From assembly GCF_014850975.1 (NCBI RefSeq), contig NZ_JACXST010000002.1:1612001-1676000 (forward strand): 64,000 nt of DNA. The letters run 5' to 3'. The DNA is from Methylomonas fluvii (GTDB taxonomy: Bacteria > Pseudomonadota > Gammaproteobacteria > Methylococcales > Methylomonadaceae). Below, piece by piece: positions 57,182 to 64,000 of the stretch. The stretch's first letter is position 1. Each line of letters starts with the position of its first letter. The notes beneath the pieces are model-generated. The model saw only the letters and a list, made by a program, of their open reading frames with translations, did no database searches and was not told where the DNA came from. A program made the position numbers and the translations under genes.

Positions 57182-58063
57182 TCAAACAAACGGTTTCAGC
57201 AAACCGTGAGCGGCCAGTTGCCGGCCCAAAAACCATATCCATAAAGATAAGCGCCAACGCAACGGCAAACCTTTATCTAAAAAAATAAAACGTGTGATAT
57301 AGCGAGCGACACCCACCATTCCATGAGGCACTGAACTCGGAACACAATCATCCAAAGTGGCCGGCACTGTTTCCTTCTGATTCACTTCAGATAATGCTCT
57401 AGCACTATTTGCCCGCATGGTGATTAACGACAAGAAATCACCATCATCTGCAAATCTTCCTCGCTGCCGGTAGGTATCATCCATAGGCGCCTTTCCTGCC
57501 CGATAATGCATATGCTCGAATATAAGTTCAGGTAAATAGCGAATACGTTTAAGGCCCAGTTTCTCCAAACGCTTAAAAATATCCATAAGGTGATAATCGA
57601 TGAAGGCGCCTTTATATACCATTGGAAAAGGCTCTTGTAAAATCTCGCAAGTTTTTCGGGAAAGAATAGGGAATGTGCAAAGATTTCCTTTCTTAAATAA
57701 ATCGTTTCCATAGGCCAGATAGATACGATCCGGAATACTGTCATGTAATTGGCGTATTATGCTATCCCAACCACAGGTACGAATAATCATATCGTCGTTG
57801 GCAAGAACGATAATATCTCCACGAGCCATTTCATAACACGCGGTATTGTATGCGCCCATGGTTGCCCTAGGTCCTATAATACGTTTAATCGTTAACCCGG
57901 GGCATTCCATCGAGTGGCTAGCAAAATCATCCTCGTCCAGGTAAACAATAACTTCCACATATTCCGGATACTCGCTATTCTCGAGAACGCTTTGTAAAAA
58001 GTCGTTCGCGCGTTGCAAGCGGCCGCGGCTAGGTAATAGTAGGGAAATCAACGCATTTTTCAT
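57182..58063 (-). CDS. GT-A fold (family 2-like) glycosyltransferase
   Basis: A 293-residue protein. The N-terminal Rossmann-like half has ISLLLPSRGRLQRANDFLQS and VIVYLDEDD. The metal and nucleotide site is RGDIIVLANDDMII, an NDD variant of DxD. An aromatic basic C-terminus (LPLRWRLSLWIWFLGRQLA) may touch the membrane. Donor and acceptor are unknown; its neighbours suggest lipopolysaccharide or capsule work. First gene of the unit with gmhB and lhgO. Confidence 0.8.
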   Translation of the reverse strand: MKNALISLLLPSRGRLQRANDFLQSVLENSEYPEYVEVIVYLDEDDFASHSMECPGLTIKRIIGPRATMGAYNTACYEMARGDIIVLANDDMIIRTCGWDSIIRQLHDSIPDRIYLAYGNDLFKKGNLCTFPILSRKTCEILQEPFPMVYKGAFIDYHLMDIFKRLEKLGLKRIRYLPELIFEHMHYRAGKAPMDDTYRQRGRFADDGDFLSLITMRANSARALSEVNQKETVPATLDDCVPSSVPHGMVGVARYITRFIFLDKGLPLRWRLSLWIWFLGRQLAAHGLLKPFV

Positions 58064-58514
58064 AACGCCTCGATACCATCTAATTTTTCAAGAAATCCAG
58101 CCGAGCTTGAATATGCCATTAAACAAAATTTAAAGTTGACGATCAGATATTCCTCACTTTCCAATTAGAGATTGGATATTCCGTTTTTCCATAAACTAAG
58201 GTAGCTTTAGCGCGCAACAATATTTGCACCAAAAGACTTTGCCTTTCGGCAAAATAAACTGAATCATAACAGCCTTAGTTTGACAACACGAGTTGGAATT
58301 TGGAATTGTAACTGAATCCTGTATACGGCCAGACTTGAAAACAGATCGCACTTTCTATAGCCAATACCCAATAAAAGCAACCAGATTGATCCCCAACATC
58401 AAATATGGACAAATCAAAAACCGAGAGATTGTAAAAAAATCCACCTGCCTTTGCGAAGCCGTTGTTGGAACGCAACCTGTTGGATTGTAATCAGTTTAGA
58501 CAATTTCGATACTC
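58064..58514. other. intergenic region, AT-rich, no gene recognised
   Basis: These 451 bp separate the YfhO-like gene from the glycosyltransferase gene. Base composition is visibly richer in A+T than in the flanking genes. Frames of 65-66 codons on each strand have no ribosome sites. It probably carries the promoter of the glycosyltransferase unit. Confidence 0.45.
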
Positions 58515-60878
58515 TTATTGCGAAGGCACTTTCGAAGTACCCTCGGGATTTTGGCTACAGCCTGAATTGGGCAGCAAGAAAAGCGAGGATATCCTTGACA
58601 ACATATACCTCCCGTAGACGCCTACAGTCGTCAAGAGTAGGACAATAGTCAAAATGTAATTGATCCAGATCGTCGTGGCGGTCCATCGGGAGCCTCCGGT
58701 AAAACGGAATGTCACCTCATGGTACCCAGGAGTCAATTCTAAGGCCTTAAAGGCAATATTGGCCGGAAGAATTGGCGCGGCATGACCATCGATCTGAGCT
58801 TGCCAGCCTGGATGCAGGCTGTCCAAATAAATCAGGAATCTGTTTGAACCTGCGGGTATCTCAATACTGGCTATCAGTTGGTTGCTACTGAAACGGCGAA
58901 TTGCAATTACGTCCGCAGAAATGGCAGATGGTGAAGTTGGCATCGCGTCGTACCGCCTTGGATCACTAATCTGGACGACTGGCGTTTCGTACAGAGTCGC
59001 CGCAGTATTCACGATATGTCTCGCCTGGGCGTCGTTATCTGTGAGAACCGGTTTACGGGCTAAATAAAGTTTTGGCGTTTCACAGCCAATTGCGGCCATT
59101 AGCGCAGTATCGTTTACTACGCTTCCAAGTGTGAAATATTCCTGCGGAGACTGCCCGTCCGTTACGGCAAGACGTGTCCGGATAAGAGAATCAAATGGCG
59201 TACTTATCATGTCCACGCGGTGAACAGGAAAACACAGGTCGAGCGACAAGCTTCCATATCCCAAGCTGTTGCGAGCCCCCCATACCTCCATCAGGGATAA
59301 CCGGTGAATGATGTCCTGCTCAATTTCTCTTCGGCGTATCGGGCTATAAAGCAAGGGACGCACATCGTAGGCGTGACGAAGAGACTGCCAGTGCCTAAAC
59401 CAATTTGGCGTCATGGCCGGAGCGCGCCACTCCAGCATGAACTTATAACTCATCATTTCCAGCAAAACGCAAACCAGAAGACAGGGGCCCAGTATATCGC
59501 GTGCAATGAGCTCAGTCCCAAGCCCAAATGCCACCAGGACAAACAGAAGAAGGATAGCCCACTGCAAGTAGTGAAAGGCGAAAGGTATATCCAGATTGGA
59601 ATCGGTCGCATAAGCATACCGCCATCCGTGCGTAGCATCGATCATTACAAAAGCGGTACCCAATACAACAGTGAGCGCTGTAAGGGTTAACGTGTTGCGG
59701 TTGCGTATGGAGATGCTTTCCAGATAATGATCAATACCAAATCCCGAAGCAACGATAAGCAGAATCTTCGCGACCGGCGTGACAAATCCGATGTGGCGGA
59801 ACTTATCCATCGCCGGAAAAAACCTATAGGCAATTTCCGCCACTTCCCCCGAGGAGCCTAGAGAAAATAGCAGTACCAACCCTGCTAAAAGCATGAACAC
59901 CCCAAAGACCTTTGTTCTTGCGTGTACCAGTGCAAATATCAAGAACAGTACGGTGAACAGACCGCAGTAGGCAATAAAAGCAAATCGAACCGGCGCAGCA
60001 TAGATGAACTCCATAAATTTCACGGGTGATACATATCCCCCATAAGTCAAGAAGATATCTAGCCCGACAGACCCGTTGGCCTGCCGCAGGGAAGTGAAGC
60101 TTTGCATGCCGTCGATTACATGCCGGGCAAATTGAACGTTCGTAAAAGCGATGACCAGCGCTACGCAGACGATTACCTGCCCTCCTGGACTGGGAAGCGC
60201 GAAGCGTAGAAGTGACGGTATTTGAGGCCGGAATAGAAGCAGCCAGATACAGACGAATGCGCCCAGCGTGGCCGCAATGAATATCTGCGTATAAAAAAGA
60301 CCGCCCAGGGTCATCACAATCAGCGCAAATGCTAAGTGTTCCAAGCCTTCACCACGCAGATACCGCGCGGTGTGATACAACATCAATGGATACAGATAAA
60401 TCAGGTGGAAGTTCCAATGAATCTGCGTCCCCCAAGAAACCGACAGCACGCCAGTGATGCCAATGATGATAGGGGTGATGCGGCGCCTATGGAAAAGTGA
60501 GGACAGTTGGTACAGGCCATAGATCAGCAGAGTTTCTTCGAGATAAAGTCCGAACCGAAACAGTAATAGAGTGTCAGTGACGGTAAAGAGTTTTCCCAAA
60601 AAAGCTGCCGCATAAAAGGCCGGCGTGAACGTGAATGCATAGGCAAAATCCGCTGTGACGCCCTGACTGGTATATGGTAACCAAAGAGGAAACTCATCCG
60701 AGAGTAAAAATTCGCGATAGACTGTACCAAACATCTGGAAGTTAATCATCGTGTCATGAGCCAATGGCAGATTGGCTGCTGCAACAGCCCAAAATAGGCA
60801 GGCATGCAGACTCAGAATGATGACTAGGTCAGAAGGCAAGTAGTTGCCTACAAGATTTTTCGGAGTGCTTTCAGTCAC
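58515..60878 (-). CDS. YfhO-like multi-pass membrane protein (GT-C type)
   Basis: A 787-residue protein with about 13 membrane helices in residues 15-500. An early acidic pair lies in LPLAHDTMINFQ and in the loop FPLWLPYTSQG. A soluble C-terminal domain (about 520-745) has the YfhO-typical segments LDSLHPGWQAQIDG and PANIAFKALELTPGYHEVTFRF, and a last helix follows. YfhO proteins are predicted lipid-linked glycosyltransferases; the Bacillus member glycosylates teichoic acid. Here it probably adds sugar to a surface glycan. It starts 6 bp after the SGNH gene. The unpaired C-terminal tail is polar. Confidence 0.75.
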   Translation of the reverse strand: MTESTPKNLVGNYLPSDLVIILSLHACLFWAVAAANLPLAHDTMINFQMFGTVYREFLLSDEFPLWLPYTSQGVTADFAYAFTFTPAFYAAAFLGKLFTVTDTLLLFRFGLYLEETLLIYGLYQLSSLFHRRRITPIIIGITGVLSVSWGTQIHWNFHLIYLYPLMLYHTARYLRGEGLEHLAFALIVMTLGGLFYTQIFIAATLGAFVCIWLLLFRPQIPSLLRFALPSPGGQVIVCVALVIAFTNVQFARHVIDGMQSFTSLRQANGSVGLDIFLTYGGYVSPVKFMEFIYAAPVRFAFIAYCGLFTVLFLIFALVHARTKVFGVFMLLAGLVLLFSLGSSGEVAEIAYRFFPAMDKFRHIGFVTPVAKILLIVASGFGIDHYLESISIRNRNTLTLTALTVVLGTAFVMIDATHGWRYAYATDSNLDIPFAFHYLQWAILLLFVLVAFGLGTELIARDILGPCLLVCVLLEMMSYKFMLEWRAPAMTPNWFRHWQSLRHAYDVRPLLYSPIRRREIEQDIIHRLSLMEVWGARNSLGYGSLSLDLCFPVHRVDMISTPFDSLIRTRLAVTDGQSPQEYFTLGSVVNDTALMAAIGCETPKLYLARKPVLTDNDAQARHIVNTAATLYETPVVQISDPRRYDAMPTSPSAISADVIAIRRFSSNQLIASIEIPAGSNRFLIYLDSLHPGWQAQIDGHAAPILPANIAFKALELTPGYHEVTFRFTGGSRWTATTIWINYILTIVLLLTTVGVYGRYMLSRISSLFLLPNSGCSQNPEGTSKVPSQ

Positions 60879-60884
60879 GAATTA

Positions 60885-62009
60885 CTACCGCTTCCACCTG
60901 ACCGTTGAAAAAATAGCGGCCGCAATAATTTCATTTGCGCGTTCAGTCGTATGGGCGAAATCCAGAAACACCTCACTTTGTCTACTATCAAGAATACTTC
61001 TCAAATCTACCGATATAATTCCATTGGCATTCAATGCATCACTCTGGTTAGCAAACTTGTCGATGCTGTGCGTATATACAAACTCCATTCCTGGTGGGGT
61101 CAACAAGAAGTTATCAATAAGAAATTGCTCGTGTTTAGTGCGAGATTTAAGAGAAAAGATGGACGGTTGAAGAAAATGATAAAAATCAGCTCCCGACGTT
61201 TTGCTGTATTGATGCGCTAACCAAATATTATTGGCAAAATTCTCGCTTGCCTTAATCGCCCTTGCGTTTACCTCTTCGGCATTACGCGTATTTAGAGGAG
61301 GCGACTTCTGTTTGATATATTTGAGCAGTTCGGCAAAGTGTATTAATTTTAATTTCTCTAAAACCGGCAATATTCGTGACTCAAGGACACCCGGTTTTTC
61401 TGAATTCCGTAGAGTATTTATATTGAGACCATATTCATAATCGTTGTATACGTTATATATAATATCGCAGCCACCATCGAAAAATATTACGATATCACCT
61501 TCTTTTAGCGTTGTTTCGTGCAAGAAAAGAAGTTGCTGCTTGGTGTTCATTGATGAAGCACCGTAATTGACGACCTTATATTTAGTAGTAAGTTCGTTGA
61601 TCTTGCGCTGCACAATACTTGGGATAGTGTATTCGTCCGGCACTTCCTGCGAATATATTGTGGACGCGCCATAAATGTACACAGTATTTGTCGCGTCGTC
61701 CGGGATAAACGCAGTCCGGCGGTGCCCGTCAATCACATTGATATACTTACCTTCAAAATTTACTAATCTACGGACTTTATCATCAAATTTTGCTTTTTCT
61801 CCGTTAGAGGATTCATGAATGAATTCCGCGCTAAAGTAAGGCGAATCAGAATATGCCGGTGGTTTTTTTGCCCGGAAAACCCACCTGGACTCATATACCG
61901 GCAGTTTTTTTATAATCAGCTGGCTACATATTTCTATTAAATAGGTCGTAACTATAAGAGTCACAAGGACAATTATCAAATTAGATATTTTGTCGAATTT
62001 CACAGCCAC
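60885..62009 (-). CDS. membrane-anchored SGNH-hydrolase-like protein
   Basis: A protein of about 374 residues with one N-terminal membrane helix (about 10-30). The rest faces the periplasm: VYIYGASTIYSQEVPDEY carries the nucleophile-like serine, VVNYGASSM and VIFFDGGCDI follow, and the end FLDFAHTTERANEIIA supplies the D-x-x-H pair of SGNH enzymes. It may de-acetylate or transfer acyl groups on polysaccharide. The start is GTG: AGAGGA at 62017-62022 best serves the GTG at 62009, though GTG and TTG codons at 62015 and 62012 are in frame. Confidence 0.7.
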   Translation of the reverse strand: MAVKFDKISNLIIVLVTLIVTTYLIEICSQLIIKKLPVYESRWVFRAKKPPAYSDSPYFSAEFIHESSNGEKAKFDDKVRRLVNFEGKYINVIDGHRRTAFIPDDATNTVYIYGASTIYSQEVPDEYTIPSIVQRKINELTTKYKVVNYGASSMNTKQQLLFLHETTLKEGDIVIFFDGGCDIIYNVYNDYEYGLNINTLRNSEKPGVLESRILPVLEKLKLIHFAELLKYIKQKSPPLNTRNAEEVNARAIKASENFANNIWLAHQYSKTSGADFYHFLQPSIFSLKSRTKHEQFLIDNFLLTPPGMEFVYTHSIDKFANQSDALNANGIISVDLRSILDSRQSEVFLDFAHTTERANEIIAAAIFSTVRWKR

Positions 62010-62176
62010 CAACACTTCCTCTAGTAAGGTTTGTTATTGTTCTTAAAGGGTTTGAGTCCAATCATGCCTATAAGCAACGTCCTCAACCTTATCGGTTAAT
62101 CCGGTGTTTCCAGTCTCTGTGCTTAATACCCGTTTTGGGTCGTAGGCGGCGGTGAAGCCTTGTTTCGTGCAATTCG

Positions 62177-63574
62177 TCAGAAATCGAAATAGATAAAAGC
62201 AGCCGTGCTTCCTTGGCTTACTGTAATCGCCATAAGCCAACAGAAAGCCAGCGCAGTCCATAGGAGTTCCGGTCGCAAATAATGGGCCGTAAATTTGACC
62301 TTCCGGATGTCGTCAAACCGATGTAACGCAAAGAATACTAAGATCAACAACAACGGAAAAATATTATTGTGGGCGAATGAAGCAATCCCGCCCCAACCGC
62401 CGATAAAGGGCGCAGCCCATATGTCTAGCGCTTTTGCAATAGTCGGGCTACGAAAAAAGACCGCTGCAAAAGCGAAAAAATGAAATGTCAGCAACACTCC
62501 AATCCAATCGGGCATTTTGCCGGATGGCAAACCGCGTAAGACGGGCCGCAGCAAATAATTAACCGATATACCGATACCGTGCAACAAGCCCCAAATCAAA
62601 AAGGTCCAATTCGCACCATGCCATAAACCGCTTAACAGCATAGTGATCAATATATTACGGATGGCCGTGAACCGTCCGTGCCGGTAGCCGCCGAGCGGTT
62701 GGAAAAGATAGTCACGAAACCAAAATGACAGGGTAATATGCCATCGGCCCCATAAGTCGCTGAGTGAACGCGCGGCGTAAGGCCGACGGAAGTTATTAGG
62801 TAAACGGATTCCGATTGCGAGCGCAAGTCCAATCGCCATGTCGGTATATCCGCTGAAGTCGCAATAAATTTGAACCGAGAATCCGTAAATCGCCAACAGC
62901 GCGTCCAGAGCCCCAAGCGTTCCATTTTGGTTATAAACATCATTAACCGCAAAACCGACCTGATCCGCAAAAACCAGCTTTTTGACCAAACCGAGCGAAA
63001 AAATCGCAAGCGGCACGGAAAACCGGCGTAGTGTCGCAATGCGTTTCCGTTCGAGTTGCGGCAGCAGTTCGTCGGGACGAAGAATCGGCCCGGCAATCAG
63101 ATGCGGAAAGAACAAGACATAAGCGAGCACGGTCGATGCGGAGGATGTCGCCGGAAACTTACCTTTGTAGATATCGATGACATAGGCCGTGAGGGTAAAC
63201 GTGACGAAAGACAAACCAAGCGGCAATGGCAGATTGAGCAAATTGTCGTGCATACCAACGAGCGGTCCGATCAGTTCCCTAAAGAAAAAATCCGTGTACT
63301 TGTAGAAAACGAGCGGCAAAAATAAACCGATGACGGTCGCAACCGCCCGGCGTTTGCGTGCGACCGGATTGACCGATCCATTCATCCATATCACGCCGAG
63401 GTAGGCGATCGCCGACAATAAGTAAGGCAGCCATACGTATTCGATTCGCCACCATCCATAAAAAATCGTGCTGCCAAGAATGATCAGGTAAATTCTAAAT
63501 TGCTTGGGAGTGACGAAGTGGAGCAGGAAGTAAACGGAAAAAAATACAAAAAATATCGGCGAACTAAATAACAT
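62177..63574 (-). CDS. MBOAT-family O-acyltransferase (AlgI/DltB-like)
   Basis: A 465-residue membrane protein with about 11 helices. Family features are LGLSFVTFTLTAYVIDIYKG, YCDFSGYTDMAIGLALAIG, the loop DLWGRWHITLSFWFRDYLF and the catalytic histidine in LLSGLWHGANWTFLIWG. It moves acyl groups (usually acetyl) across the inner membrane to a periplasmic partner, as AlgI does in alginate acetylation. AGGG precedes the ATG. It starts 12 bp after the stop of the cut-off SGNH gene, the usual partner arrangement. Confidence 0.92.
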   Translation of the reverse strand: MLFSSPIFFVFFSVYFLLHFVTPKQFRIYLIILGSTIFYGWWRIEYVWLPYLLSAIAYLGVIWMNGSVNPVARKRRAVATVIGLFLPLVFYKYTDFFFRELIGPLVGMHDNLLNLPLPLGLSFVTFTLTAYVIDIYKGKFPATSSASTVLAYVLFFPHLIAGPILRPDELLPQLERKRIATLRRFSVPLAIFSLGLVKKLVFADQVGFAVNDVYNQNGTLGALDALLAIYGFSVQIYCDFSGYTDMAIGLALAIGIRLPNNFRRPYAARSLSDLWGRWHITLSFWFRDYLFQPLGGYRHGRFTAIRNILITMLLSGLWHGANWTFLIWGLLHGIGISVNYLLRPVLRGLPSGKMPDWIGVLLTFHFFAFAAVFFRSPTIAKALDIWAAPFIGGWGGIASFAHNNIFPLLLILVFFALHRFDDIRKVKFTAHYLRPELLWTALAFCWLMAITVSQGSTAAFIYFDF

Positions 63575-63586
63575 TCCCTGCCCTGT

Positions 63587-64000
63587 TTACTTATTGACGG
63601 CGGCGTTGCCTGATTGGGAAAGCATTGGCAGGATCGCCTCGGCCATTAATCGGTGGCCGAGTGCGTTGGGGTGCGGATCGGTCGGCATCGCCCAGATGTC
63701 TTTCGGAGGCACACTCTTCATTTTGGACAGTTGATCGCAATAAGTATATCCATACTCAGCCGATACTTGCTTCATGATGTCATGGACAAACCCGAATTTG
63801 TAGTCAACTAAGTTATATGTGATAGGCGTCATGGCCAGATATATACGGATATTGTTCGCTTTGGCATACTCCGAAAGTTGTTTGAGCTTTTCTTTCATTT
63901 TGAGCATGCCAGACGCCTCTGGCTGATAGACGTCACGGTAGTACTGCACCATTGATTGTTCTCCGTTCTTATCGAAGAACCGGTGATAAACGCCCCATAA
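63587..64000 (-). CDS. SGNH/AlgJ-like acyltransferase partner, 5' end beyond window
   Basis: The frame is open through the right edge (138 codons; an internal ATG at 63952 is not the true start, because LWGVYHRFFDKNGEQS precedes it in frame). The visible C-terminal part has a long helix, then IRIYLAMTPITYN and the terminal D-x-x-H in MPTDPHPNALGHRLMAEAI. That motif gives the Asp/His of SGNH transferases. It precedes the MBOAT gene by 12 bp and should take its acyl group to the polysaccharide. Confidence 0.8.
   Translation of the reverse strand, partial: LWGVYHRFFDKNGEQSMVQYYRDVYQPEASGMLKMKEKLKQLSEYAKANNIRIYLAMTPITYNLVDYKFGFVHDIMKQVSAEYGYTYCDQLSKMKSVPPKDIWAMPTDPHPNALGHRLMAEAILPMLSQSGNAAVNK

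Noticed and set aside
58275-58490. short frames in the 58064-58514 gap
   Set aside because: Opposing frames of similar length without ribosome sites in AT-rich DNA; no protein-like pattern.

Overview
This 64-kb window looks like chromosome of a gammaproteobacterial methanotroph or close methylotroph (Methylomonas/Methylobacter-like). This is inferred from a pyrophosphate-type 6-phosphofructokinase, a G6PDH variant, a PEP-CTERM protein with a VPVPGAVWLFGSALAGL tail and many TonB systems. No pmo or mxa gene is present to prove it. No rRNA, tRNA or CRISPR array was seen. Most genes are on the minus strand.

Layout. 1-4.6 kb: a cut-off rloB gene with its COG1106-type ATPase (an AbiL/PARIS-like defence candidate), a WYL regulator, a VOC protein and a HerA-like ATPase. 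5-9.2 kb: a PEP-CTERM protein, a thioredoxin-fold protein, YajQ, a lipoprotein and a SIR2-like protein. 9.2-17.1 kb: a five-gene signalling unit read right to left (TonB receptor, lipocalin-fold membrane protein, YfiR, large hybrid kinase, REC-GGDEF). 17.4-19.2 kb: modBC without modA. 20-28.4 kb: a LysR regulator divergent from a tightly coupled operon of a 28-codon leader, dabB, dabA, cysD and cysN, followed by marC. This joins DAB-type inorganic-carbon accumulation to ATP sulfurylase. 28.6-38.7 kb: two iron-uptake modules (sigma factor, FecR, STN-type receptor), one with a PepSY protein and a receptor-tail remnant. 39-50.6 kb: zwf, a stand-alone REC-HPt protein, groESL with a perfect CIRCE operator, moeB, a P-type cation ATPase, a TetR regulator with twin operators facing a DUF1348 gene, and PPi-PFK. 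50.7-54.7 kb: a 1,038-bp exact duplication (esterase plus the end of a DUF445 gene) with a complete IS1111-group element exactly between the copies. 54.8-64 kb: ogt, then lhgO-gmhB-glycosyltransferase and a surface-glycan acylation cluster (SGNH, MBOAT, SGNH, YfhO-like).

The strongest unexpected signal is in the IS. Its 376-bp non-coding right end contains near-exact matches to both of its present flanks: 10/11 bases in the same sense as the left flank, and 13/14 as the reverse complement of the right flank, the one mismatch allowing a G-U pair. They lie on either side of a small hairpin. This is what a target-binding loop of a guide RNA (bridge RNA/seekRNA) should look like. The guides match the hybrid joint of the duplication, not either single-copy site, so the order of events there is puzzling.

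Three apparent frameshifts (one in dabA, two in the P-type ATPase) each restore with one extra G or C in a short G/C run. Assembly error is as likely as gene decay.
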